Shown in pieces: positions 43,376-54,910 of a DNA stretch of 64,000 nt. Both the position numbers and the translations under genes were made by a program. This DNA is from Hybos culiciformis (taxonomy: Eukaryota > Arthropoda > Insecta > Diptera > Hybotidae): positions 127,900,732 to 127,964,731 of the forward strand of contig OZ023273.1 of the NCBI GenBank assembly GCA_964007475.1. Direction: 5' to 3'. Numbering within the stretch: the stretch's first letter is position 1; every line of letters starts with the position of its first letter. Under the pieces are notes generated by a model. The model was not told the DNA's origin, made no database searches, and was given only the letters and a program-made list of their open reading frames with translations.

Positions 43376-43913
43376 TAATGCGTTGGGGATCGTTATGTTG
43401 TATTTAGTGCTATAGAATTTAGATCACTAAATGGAGTATTATATGCGTCAATACACATGCAATCATTTAGATGCATCTGCGTAAATAATGAAAAAATTTA
43501 GATGCATCAGCGTATATAATGAAAAAATTTAGATGCATCAGCGTAAATAATGAAATCATTTAGATGTTTCGTATTGAATATTACGTAATACCTAAACAAA
43601 CATAATATCTCTCACAATATTTTAATACAGCCAAATACAAAAAAAAAAAAAAGAGAAAAAATGAGGAAAAAAAATATTCTCTCTTTGCAACTACCTCTCC
43701 CCTACGCATTAAAACAGTATATTGGATATGTAAACAAAATTTGTTATACAACTCGTTCTGTATTTACACAAAAATACATTGACACTTGTCAATTTATATC
43801 ACTCGACCTTCGACCTCGTGATATAAGTATTGACTCGTGTCAATGTATTTTTGTGTATACAGAACTCTTAATTAATAACAAATTTAGTTTACATATACAA
43901 TAATCTACTATTA
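43376..43913 (+). repeat. Dispersed repeat, copy A
   Basis: This segment begins TAATGCGTTGGGGATCGTTA and ends near AATAATCTACTATT. It is repeated in reverse orientation at 57873-58618. It contains a local triplication of a unit with ATTTAGATGCATCWGCGTA (43465-43570). It also has a palindrome pairing ACACAAAAATACATTGACAC with its inverse around 43765-43855. No protein is encoded. Confidence 0.8.
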
Positions 43914-44195
43914 TGTATATATGTCATCATGTCAACTACATAGTAGAACATCCCTGTTTTATTTTTAAATTATGTGATATTTAAAATTTTATCAAGAATA
44001 ATTTTTATCAGTTTCATATTAATATTGGTATTTTTACATTCACTGGTTCATATCATACAATTATATCTATATGTACCTATACATAATTCAATTTAAAAAT
44101 TTCCAATTTTCACTATTTAAACATATTTTTTATTAAATTTATTATTTTTATTAGTTACCTATATTATTTTTATTAATCTTTATTATTTTTATTAA

Positions 44196-47100
44196 TCACA
44201 TAGATCTCTTTAAGCATCTCACTTCTATTGGGTATTTCGATCTTAAAACTAAACCACTTTCAAATCTAATATCTTCGAGCTTTGTTACAGGCAATATTTT
44301 ATAAGTTTTCAACAAATTTACAAGTAATACTTTTATTTCAAGCAGAGCAAATTTTTGTCCTATGCAATTCCTAGGACCAGCACTAAATGGTATGAAGGCA
44401 AAAGGATGTCGTCTTACTGAATTTTCTGGAAAAAATCTTTCAGGATCAAATTTCTCAGGACATGAATAATGTTTTGGATCTCTGTGAATATCAAATATAT
44501 GAACATTAATATTACTACCTTTTGGTAAGATAAAATTTCCATATATTGTATTATCATTAACCGTTCTTGAAACAAATGGTACTGGAGGATACAATCGAAG
44601 ACTTTCTTTTACGACGCAATCTAAATATTTTAGATCATTGAAATTTTGTGAACTTAGGTCACTTAGCCCACCTGAAATAAAAAATTCATTAAATTCAGTT
44701 ATCAAAATGAGAGACAATAAATTTAGAAATCTAACCTTTAATACTTAATATTTCTTCATAGCATTTTTGCTGGACATCTTGATGAAGAGCTAATAGAAGA
44801 ATAGGAAACATTAACCCTGATGAAGTAGTATCAAAACCTTCAAACATAAAAGTATTCACTTCTTCACAAATTCCACTATGATCAATTAATCCTTCGGATT
44901 CAGAGGAAAGCAAGGTGTCCAACATTGCGTGACGTTCTTTTTTAAAGTAAAATCTAAAAATGAAATTTGCGAAAGTGAAAAATTAGTAACTTTCGAAAAC
45001 ATTAAAAAATACATTTTTGAATTCTGGGTTCCTAAAACTTTTGAGAAGCCAATAATGAATATAATATTTTTTAATTTATCAAAGATTCTAAGTTTTGTTA
45101 TTGATTAGCTCTTATTTTCTGTAGTAGACATTATATCTCGAAAAAAAAGATCAGAATAGTGAAAATATCTAAATATATCGAATTCAATCAAAAGAATCCT
45201 ATCAATGTAATTTAATATTATTAAGTTTATACTTACATAGTATCATCATTATTATCCTTATCAATAACCGATTTCGAAATTAAATTTTTATTTTGGAATT
45301 TGGTTCGTCTTTTCCGTATTATTCCGCTTGAAAATTCATGCAATTTTTTAATTATTTCGTTATATTCTACATATTCTTTCAATCGTTTATAAATTTCTTC
45401 GTAAAATTTAAGTGGATTGCATACTCGTTTTATAAAATAAAATTCTGCCATTCTGATATTTTTCCTATATTCATCACTATTATTAATATCATCTAAATTT
45501 ACACCAAGAGCAGCTTCTAAAAATTTTAAATGATATTTTGTAAAATTTTACTTTAAATGAAAGGTTAGAAATTTTTGAAAAATAAAATACAAACTTACCA
45601 CATATATTGTTTAATGTAAATTTCGGAATCAATTCTGTTAATGAAATAATTTCATCTGTAGCTTTGTCATCTAGGAGTTTCAAAATTTTTTTACTTTCTT
45701 CACTAAAAATTAAAGAGAATATTTTTATTCGTCCGTTTTCAGTGTTGATTTATCTGTTTATTACTGCATTGTCAACTGATATCAAAGTTTATAATCATTA
45801 TTAAAAAAAAAGGAAAACTTAATGATCCTTTTAATAAGAAAACAGTATGTATTACATTTTCCTGCAACATTTTGCTACAAAATGTTGCTGCAACATTATC
45901 CTGCAACATGTTGCTGCAACATTTACCTGCAACATTTTTCTGTTGCTGCAACATCTTGCAGAAAAATCTTGCAGCAAGATGTTGCTGCAACATTTTTCTG
46001 CAACATGTTGCTTCAACATTTTCCTGCAACATGTTGCTGCAACATGTTTCTGCAACATGTTGTTGCAACATGTTGCTTCAACATTTTCCTGCAAGATGTT
46101 GCTGCAACATTTTTCTGCAACATGTTGCAGCAAAATGTTGCAGCAACATTTTCCTGCAACATTTTGCTGCAACATGTTGTTGCAATATTTTCCTGCAATA
46201 TTTTGCTGCAACATTTTGCTGCAACATGTTCTGCAATATGTTAGCAACATGTTAGCAATACTACCGTGCGAAGCCGGGTATTTCGTCTAGTATATTATAT
46301 TTAGTAATTCCAATAAGCTAACGACAAAAGCCTTAGAAATTATTGCAAGTGCGAATTTAGAGGCTTGATATCATTTTAATTTTTATTGAAAATAATCTTA
46401 CTTGAATATTTCTAAAAATTTTGGAAGAATACTGAAGTGAAATGCAGGTGTCAATAGTTTTCGCCTAGAATGCCATTTTTTATCTAAATTGAATGGAAAA
46501 ATATCAAAATTTTACTATGTATATATTCGAACTAAATTTAAATGTTAAATATAATAATTGAAAATTATGATTTATGATTTTACAATTGAAATAAACTATT
46601 TTTTAAACAGTCAAATACGAATTCTACAATTCTAGTTTAGTTGAATTCTGGATATTTACATTTGTCTAATTGAATTGAAATATATTTAATACATATGTAC
46701 CTTTTAACCTGTATTAAAAATATTTATATTTTACAAAGATGTAGAATAATTTATTTAATTTATAATTGTAAATTGGTCTTAAGTCTTAACTCATTTCATA
46801 AAATTTTTGTACAAAATAGCCATATAAACTACGATATATTATTATCACAATACCTTGACTCGTTAATAATCCTGTTCCCAAAAATGTCTCAAGATAAGTG
46901 TAAACAACGCCTTTGCTGATTAAATTTTGGCTGGTTAAAATGAATTCAGCATCTTCGGGTGTTGTGATATTATAAACTGGGCTTCCAATAAAAAATTGAA
47001 AATAACTGCCACCTGCATTTCGAACATAATCTCTACTACTGTAGAATAATTTAACTAAAATGAAGTAGTAATCAAAATATCAGCCATTAGAATAAACTCG

Positions 47101-48183
47101 TCTACATTTTGTAATTCGCAAAATAAGGCAATGAATGAGTAAGGGCTTAGAAAAGTTTTAAGTGTTGCACAACCATGAATAAAACCAATATTTGTATTTT
47201 AAACAAATCTACGTGATCAAAATATTTTCACTTTCATGATATTAAATAAACTTGATTATTTTATGTGGTTGATATAATATAGTTATTAAATTCGCTCAAT
47301 AATTTTAATTGAACTGAACCACAAAACAATACACATATATTTATATAGTACTTTCTGATTGAATATAATGAAACAAGTATTATGTCCGCTCCATCAAGAA
47401 GCTTTTAATTATTTTTGTATATAATATGTATTTAAGTAGATATGAAAATAAATTGTGACAAATGTTTCATATTATATTAAACTTGACCTTGCTTAAAAGA
47501 GATTTAAATATATAACTCTTAAGTTATATTAAATTGCAATTTCTGTCGTTCAACTTATTCTCGTATCGTTCATTCGAGGAACTTATTAATAGAATGAAAA
47601 TGTATCTAAAAAGGTTTAATTGATTGATAAGAATTTGATTATGATTATATTTTGATAAGAAGTGTATCTTTTCGATTAAGTACATTTAATGTAATTGAAC
47701 CGAATATTTTCAAGTGAAATTATTGAGAGTTTTTAGTTTCTTTTTCGAACCTAGCAGGAACATTTAAAAAGGCTCGGGAATAGCCTTGCATGCGTTTGCA
47801 TTTGTAAAAATTAAGGCTTATATATGGATAATATTTTATTACAATAATGGTTTTTTTTGGCAAAACATTATTTATAAAATAAGTTTGAGCTTTGTACCAG
47901 CCTCAATGGTAAAAAACAAAAAGATATGTATGTGTTAATTTATTAGAAGTTGTTTGTAAGTTTTTGTAGATTAATAAATATACAATTTACCAGGATTTAG
48001 ATTTATAACGTCCAGATTATTGCCAAAAATTGATTTCCCTGGAACTACTTTGGCACATTTTTCAAATGGTTCACCATTCACAGTCTGAACTCGCCGGCAA
48101 AGTGCCAAAATATAAAATTTTTTATTAAGAATCTTAAGCCCCAAACTAATTACGAAAAATAAAATAAATAAAAAAATATACAT
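44196..48183 (-). CDS. CYP4-type cytochrome P450
   Basis: Microsomal heme monooxygenase of the CYP4 clan, whose members often hydroxylate fatty acids or metabolise hormones and toxicants. Exons are 48183-47991, 47054-46854, 46483-46402, 45702-45599, 45516-45237, 44953-44736 and 44671-44196, in phase, giving 517 residues, the normal length. An N-terminal membrane anchor (YIFLFILFFVISLGL) is followed by KKWHSRRKLLTPAFHF (helix C, heme contacts). The I-helix EGFDTTSSG is near 325-333, ESLR (ExxR) at 382-385, and the heme-binding FSAGPRNCIG has its cysteine at 462. All key residues are present. The EGxDTT form of the I-helix is characteristic of CYP4. The intron 45703-46482 carries a minisatellite and Helitron end. 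The exact subfamily is not assigned. Confidence 0.93.
45862..46250. repeat. 13-bp minisatellite with palindromic core in a P450 intron
   Basis: About 29 tandem units follow the consensus CTGCAACATGTTG, with T or C variants in the last five positions. The core CAACATGTTG is a 10-bp palindrome, so both strands look alike. Because no stop codon occurs in any phase of the unit, long open frames appear in several frames on both strands. These are not genes. Confidence 0.93.
46256..46290 (+). mobile_element. Helitron/Helentron-like 3' terminus
   Basis: After the minisatellite the sequence reads ACTACCGTGCGAAGCCGGG, which can form an ACCG/CGGGT hairpin, then a short T-rich spacer and CTAG followed by T. 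A hairpin a few bases before a terminal CTAG at an A/T target is the signature of Helitron and Helentron 3' ends, and such elements often carry minisatellites upstream. The 5' end was not found, so the extent of the element is unknown. Confidence 0.6.
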
Positions 48184-50275
48184 GATGATTGCAATAACGC
48201 TCCGTTTTCATTGAATCTTAACCATTAACTAATACTTTATTCTTATCATATGTTTTAATTCTCATTTAAATAATAATTTTAAATTTAATAATATTGTTGT
48301 ATTTTAAAGTTTAATTTAAAAGCTTTTTATTTTGCACATAGTATTGATTTGTAACAAATACACAAAAATTCGAATATTTAAAATTTAAATGTTAATGGAA
48401 TCTATTTTAGGAGTAAAATAATCGTAAAAAAATGAGAAGATAAATTCGATAGAAAAGCCATTAGGAATAATAATGAATAATTCAAACTTTGGATATAACA
48501 TTTTTCAAATAATTTATATTGATTTTAGAGAAAAATAATTTATTTCAATAAATGATATTCGTTTTATATAATATTGTTACTTTAGAATGAAAAAAAAAGT
48601 AGATTATATTATTTCAACGGCAGATACTCGTTAATAAAATCAACACACAAATAAAAAAGTTTTTTTCTATTTTTACATAAAATATCAAAAATCAAAAAGA
48701 AATATGTACATATTATTAACTTTGATTAATATTTTAATACCAAAGTACATAATGTTAAATACTTTATAGTTCTCTAATACATAATTCAAAATGAGAAAGA
48801 AATAAGTATAGTTTTGTTGTTAAAAAAAAAGCATTTTAATAATTGGGTTAATTTCTTTAAATTAAAATTTTTATTTAAATGAAATTTTTTTTAGGGTAAT
48901 TCAGTATTAAGGACCAATAATATTTAGATGATTTGGAGAGGTAAAGGAGGTATAACTTATGAATTCCGTAAATATTTTGCATACGAAAATATGCGAAAAA
49001 TGTTTTTACTTTTAAAAAATTTTCGGAACTATACAATTTTATTTAGTAAGTATTGTATAATTTAATGAGAAGTGGGATTTATTTATAGAATGAGTAGTTT
49101 TTTTCAAAAAAATTTGGGTATTTTATTTATTTTTTTTTTTTGACCTGGTGTGGTTAAATTTTTGATTCAAAGATAAGTAAAAAGTAACTAAAGAAAGGAA
49201 CTTTTTAAAAAATGTAGTAATACCCCAAATTGACCAAGTGTAATGTGAAAGAGAAATATTTTATATATGAATTTATTATAGCGAAATCCAGCTCATTTGC
49301 TTAAATATTTCAAAAGTAGATAGTAGCAGTTTTTAGTTTTTATGTTAAGAAAGACAGGTAGAGAGATTGAAGCAGTTGTGTGAGTATTATAGGGGGGCTG
49401 CGAACCGGTTGTTAAATAGTTTTGAATTCCATCACTGCACTAAGTAGACAGAAATTAAACTATTACTGGATTCATTAGGTATGTTAAATGTTGCAAGAAA
49501 TCATTCTAACATTTTTTAAAATATTTTAGCTTACTTATAAACTTTTAAGTTGCATTCAAGAAAATTAATAAAAATATAAAAATATCTTCAATATTCATCA
49601 TCATCTTCTGTAAATTCTGTTCATAATGTATTTAAAAAATGTTTTTTATTTTTATTTTTTCATGACGCTTAAAGATAGTACTTTCCACACAACTTGTATT
49701 CAGGCTGGATAAATATAATGATAATTAATAATTATTTAAGAATAATACACATGTATTTTGAACAATTATTCTATTTCAAGTATATTTTATATTTAGATAT
49801 AAAATTCGCATGTTCAGATAAGTTCAATGAACAAAACTCACTGGAATAGTCTTTCAATAATACGTTTTTTAAAAATGGCAGTTACATTACACTCCAATCA
49901 TTATAAATGAATATAAGAAAGTCGGCTTCCTCATCACGGCAAGGTCATATTTATAACCCATCACCGTTCAAATCTTAATTCCAAAATAAACACCAAAAAG
50001 AAAATTTTTATAAAAATTTTCTTCACATAGGATTTTAGGGAACATGGCAATTCAATGAATTTTTTATTTTAATTATAAAATTTATAAGTTAAAAAGTTGT
50101 TAAACTTCTGATTGTTGACTTCTGCTACACAATTTATGATACAAAACGGTTAATTGTTCATACATGCTCCTCAAATAAAATTTCAAAATACTCAAAATAA
50201 AAATAATCGAAAACGCTCAGTTTAATTCTAAAATTATAACTTGTTACTTTATTTACTACAGTTGTCAAATATAAA
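48184..50275. other. Divergent interval between P450 and lipase 1, nothing recognised
   Basis: AT-rich sequence holding the upstream regions of the P450 (minus) and lipase 1 (plus). No convincing open frame, repeat end or RNA gene was seen on either strand. Confidence 0.5.
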
Positions 50276-52606
50276 ATGAATAATTTGAAAATATTTTTAT
50301 TTTTAATTTTAGGTAAGATTAAATGGAAAAATTGTATTTTTGTTTTTTTCTTTAATTTATTTTTATTTTTTTCTAATTATAATTCTAATTCTAATTCTAT
50401 AAAAAAAAATTAGTGTTTTTAGAATATTTTAGCATATTTGAGTCATTTTTTAAAAAAAATTTTCTAATACACAGCAAGCAACAAATTTTTCGATTTATCT
50501 ATACTTCAGGAATAGTTTTCCTGGAAAGAGTCGTTTTATATTTAATTGAATTTTTTTAAGTATCAACAAATAAAATCACTATTTTCAAAAATAGTGCATA
50601 TTTTTTTTTTAACAAAGTTCGTAAGCAGACTTAATTAACTTATTGTTCTTCTAGTTTGCATTACAAATTCACAAAATCTTATGGCCTATGATGTCAAATA
50701 CTATTTATATACTAAACATAATCCATCGGTACCTCAGGAATTAGTGAATGGAAATGCCAGTAGTATACAAAAATCAAATTACAGCCCATTAAAAAGAATG
50801 AAGTAAGTATGTAAATACAATTTACGTATCTAATAAATAAATAATCATGCAATTAAAAATATTTTTGGTAATTATTTATTTTCCTCGCTAGTAATAATAT
50901 TATGCTAGCTATTTCAATGGAATACCATTGAATGTATGGTACCTATAACTCATAAAACTATAACGTCAAAACCAAAATTGGTTAAAAAAAAATAAATTAA
51001 AAATGAGACATTGTTGTAACAATGTATTTATTAAATTTATACAAATTTATAAAAATTAATGTTTGGCTTTTACAAAACGAATATTAGTCTTTCGCTTTAA
51101 AAGGACACTAGAGTGAAATAAACCGTTCGTAGAAATACTCTACTTCCCTTATAGGTAAGTGAACCCATTTTTATAACTTAAGAAAATTTTTGAAGCTCAA
51201 GTGTCTATCTTTAATGCGGCGTGTTAGTAGCCCTACGATTTTATTTTCTAGTTGAATATAATAACAAATTTATTAATATACAATCATAATTTTCTTCTAA
51301 GATTTAATTTATTTCAGATTATTTAACACTTTTTAAAGTATTTCTTAACAATAAAATCGTGTAACTAAAATTTCCTACATCAATTTCAGACTTGGAAAAA
51401 TACACATCATTACCGACTTACTAATTTTGATCAAAACTGATTTTTAGGCTCCATCGCAGGTATAAAAACTTCTTAGGTGACCACAATCGACATTGTAATC
51501 CATTTCCAATACCCATTTTCAAACGCATTTACCATTTTTTAATTGTATGCATTCGGGTGCTAAGCATTTTTTTAAGTTCCTTTAATAAACGCACCTATCC
51601 ATACAGACAACTTTTTTCATCCAAAATCTCGAGTACTTGGCCACAATCGACCTAACTTTCAGGTTGGCATAATCAACCTTTACAATACTTATTATCATTG
51701 AAATCCATACTGTTCTACCGACAGGTTGGAGTTAATGAAATAGTAAAAAAAAAATCGTTTGAAATCTTTTCTTATGTAAATTATATTTAATTCCGTCCAT
51801 GAGAATCATTAACAAAACATAAATTTGCTATTTTTTCTAGAATTATTATTCATGGTTTCCATGAAAATGTCTTTTTTCAACAAAACTCATCTCAAGTTAT
51901 TCTACAAGGTTATATATGTAATGGAGCCGATCTTAATTATTTATTGGTTTCATATAATACATTTGTTTATCGGAATATTATTGATTATTTTTTAATTTAT
52001 TTGGACCAAGGTGTTGATAAAATCTCGAACACAATAAATACATTTCTTTCGTATTTGAAAATTAATTTTGGATTAAAAAATAATCAAATTGATATTGTTG
52101 GATTCAGTTTAGGAGTACAAATAGCTGCGTATTTGGGTCAAAAACAACCTCAAACAGCTAAAATTTCGAAAATTTTTGCACTTGACGCTGCAGCTCCTCT
52201 ATTTGAAAATAATCCCCCAAACTCAAGAATAAGCCCCTTCGATGCTAATTATGTTGAACAGACAGTTTCTTCTAATACAATCGGCACATATTCACCACAA
52301 GGTTGGGCTGTAATATATATAAACAATGGAATAGCTCAACCATATTGTCAAGGAATTAATGATGTTGTTTGCAATCATGTAAGATCATATTATGTTTTCG
52401 CTGAAGCAACGTGCAAAAAAAAATTCGTTTGTGTACGGTGTAATCTAACGAAGATTACAAGCGGGCAGTGTGATAGTAAAAAAAATGGAGTAAAATATGG
52501 TGATGAACCTTGCATTTTCAAACATGGAATTTATCAATTGAAAACGGACTACAAACCGCCTTTCATACCAGCACCAAGTAATCTTACATCTATTCTTTTT
52601 ATGTAA
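50276..52606 (+). CDS. Secreted lipase 1 (pancreatic lipase superfamily, PLA1-like)
   Basis: Exons 50276-50312, 50655-50802 and 51841-52606 encode 316 residues. The first exon and the start of the second give a hydrophobic signal peptide (MNNLKIFLFLILVCI). The alpha/beta-hydrolase triad is complete: Ser151 in GFSLG, Asp177 in ALDAAAP and His241 in CNHVRS. The oxyanion HG motif is at 66-67. The lid between two cysteines (YCQGINDVVC) is very short, as in phospholipase A1-type members, so phospholipid or galactolipid hydrolysis is more likely than triglyceride digestion. That is an inference. Further paired cysteines near the C-terminus suit an extracellular protein. It is the first of four tandem copies and the most diverged of the first three. 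Intron 2 carries a 50-bp patch near 51105 related to the MITE at 55073-55448. Confidence 0.9.
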
Positions 52607-53671
52607 AACTAAATCTTAAATTTTATGAAATAAATGCAATTTATATTAAGTATTTCTGAAAAGTGTACTTGTGTTTCTCATATCACTTTAGCGACTACTG
52701 ACAACGTTTTATCCCTGGCTTAGACTTCTGGCAATTATTTTATGAAATTTCTACAATTAAAATCTATAACTCCAGAAAATTTCAGAGCTGCACCTTATCA
52801 TTTCATTTTGATTAAAAATTGACGTGTTTGACCCGGTTTTGCCGCTTCCCTCCCCGGAACTGACTTCTGGCTGCAGAGGTATAAACTTGTGACCTACTAA
52901 GGAGGTGCTCTACATTAAAATTTTCACTGCACCTTATCATTGCAAATTTACGTAGCCAGCTCTCAGTCTATTTCTTTCCATTCTAAGAAGAACTTTTAGG
53001 AAGTAATTACTTTTTCTTCGATTACTTCTTCGATTACTATGTACTGTGCGTAAAAGAGTGCATTACTTCGTCGATTATACATAATCAAAGTTTCAGAATG
53101 CATTACCTTGGGTGTAGTGTAGATATAAAGTCACCGCGTACAGATAATTTATTAAAAATTTCAATTATTAAAAATTTAAATTATTGAAAATAAGATAAAT
53201 GAACTTTAAGTAGGTAATTATTTTTGACATGTTAATTGATATAATTGGAATAATAATTACATTTTTTTTTTTTATTTTGAAAACAAAAAAGATATTTTTA
53301 GAAAAGAGGAAAATATATCTCCCCATCTAGTGACGGGACACTCTTTTTAAAATTTTAATTATTTTTTTTTTTAAATATGTATATTCAGACAGTATATCCA
53401 TAAGATTGATATACATATATAATATATATACTTTTAATTTACTTTTGTACGAAATTACAATAACCTTAATAAAATCAAAATTATAACTATGCAACAACCT
53501 TAAAATTTAAATAACTACAGCTCCTTTAGGGCTTTTAGCGTTGGAGCATAAGTTTTTTTTTATATATTTTGTATTATACATATAAAATGTATTGTAAATG
53601 AAATATTATGTAATAAAGGAATTTAAAAAAAAAAAAAACACTGTCACTGTTCTGAAAGCTACATTGTAGAT
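52607..53671. other. Lipase 1 to 2 spacer, left part, duplicated between lipases 2 and 3
   Basis: From about 53240 to 53671 the sequence is a diverged copy of 56935-57310 downstream of lipase 2, with shared words such as AAAGATATTTTTAGAAA, TCCATAAGATTG and ACTGTTCT. This marks the flank of a tandem segmental duplication. No gene is present. Confidence 0.6.
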
Positions 53672-54597
53672 CAGCGGTTTCCAAACTTTATATTACTATG
53701 CCCCATATTAAATAAAAATAAATCTTTACGGACCCCCAAAGTAAAAAAATATAAACAAATTGTTAAATATTAAATAAAACATATATTTACGAATTCTTTA
53801 AAATAAAACAAGTTAAATTTTTTTTTTTAAATATTTAATTGGAAAATAGCATTAACAATTAAAGGTAATAAAACGGTAAGGCGTTCATGTTGTATAAAAA
53901 TTATAATTCGAGAGAACCGAAAAAAGGAGTTTGGAAAAAAGATTGTAAAATATCTTTCATCGATTTGTATTGTTCAAAATTTTTAAAACAACCACATAAT
54001 TCTTGGGCCCACCGTGATTTTCAATAAATAATTAGATTTAAAAATAAAATTAAATCATATAGCCAAAGTAAAAACAGAAAATTAAAAAAAAAACGTAAAA
54101 ATAGTCGGCAACAATATAATAAATTAGTACGATAAAATATTTTTTTAAATTAAATCAATATTGCAAATATTAAAAAAATTTATTTTGAATTTAAAATATT
54201 TATCGAAAATCAAAACTCATCTTGATTACTTGATATTATTACAATCGGAACTAATTTTCTGTCCAGGGGGATACTTTTTTGATTTTCACCCCGTACTTCT
54301 TACCACACTATCAATAGCCTACTAAGGCGGAAATATGAAACTTCAATTTCTTAGAATTTGGTTTGATCGTATTAAAAAAAACAATTGATAGAAAAACGGA
54401 ACGAAAATTATTTTGAATTCATGTTATGACTAATTCGTGTTAAAACAGAGATGAGTGCATTTGAATTGAATCATATAAATGCACGCAAAATTTAAAAGTG
54501 TTATTATAAAATTAGGTATATTAAAAAACTTCGCGATATTGAAAATTTTGGGACCCCCCTTGAATTAGTTTGCGACCCCCCAGTTTGGAAACCGCTG
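53672..54597. mobile_element. hAT nonautonomous transposon with perfect 16-bp ends
   Basis: The termini CAGCGGTTTCCAAACT and its exact inverse match the CAGNGGTTCCCAAACT type of hAT ends. The 8-bp target duplication TTGTAGAT is perfect at 53664-53671 and 54598-54605. The 926-bp interior has no transposase. The homologous spacer downstream of lipase 2 (near 57290) lacks the element, giving an empty-site comparison. Confidence 0.93.
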
Positions 54598-54759
54598 TTG
54601 TAGATCATCCTTAGCGAACCTGACGATTGTACTATTTATGTATATTTGGCAAGAAAATGTGTGCTTAGGATTTTAATAATATTTACGAGTATGTATAAAA
54701 CAATTGAAGTAAAGCATGTTACTACGAAATTTCATTTAATAAAAGTTAAGTTAAAATTA

Positions 54760-54910
54760 AATAAAAGATTGACCTGTTGTAATAAACATGTGTGAAATTC
54801 ATAAATTGGATTAAGAACAATATCTTATTATAGTGCTAGGTATATAAATGTTAACTGTAAGCCGAGAAAATTTAGTCACATCTGATAGCCAGAGCCATTT
54901 AAATATCCAA
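54760..54910 (+). promoter_or_regulatory. Lipase 2 core promoter and 5' UTR
   Basis: A TATA box (TATATAAAT, 54841-54849) is followed about 30 bases later by an initiator-like TTTAGTCACATCTG, then a short leader to the ATG at 54911. The whole block is conserved with 58619-58778 upstream of lipase 3, including AAATTGGATTAAGAACAATA. Confidence 0.7.

Noticed and set aside
43661..43903. Plus-strand frame of 80 codons
   Set aside because: It lies entirely in dispersed repeat copy A and is not kept open in copy B.
45772..46290. Several overlapping open frames of 60-147 codons on both strands, rich in Cys, Gln and Asn
   Set aside because: All arise from the 13-bp minisatellite, which lacks stop codons in its phases. 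They have no start context, splice signals or plausible composition.
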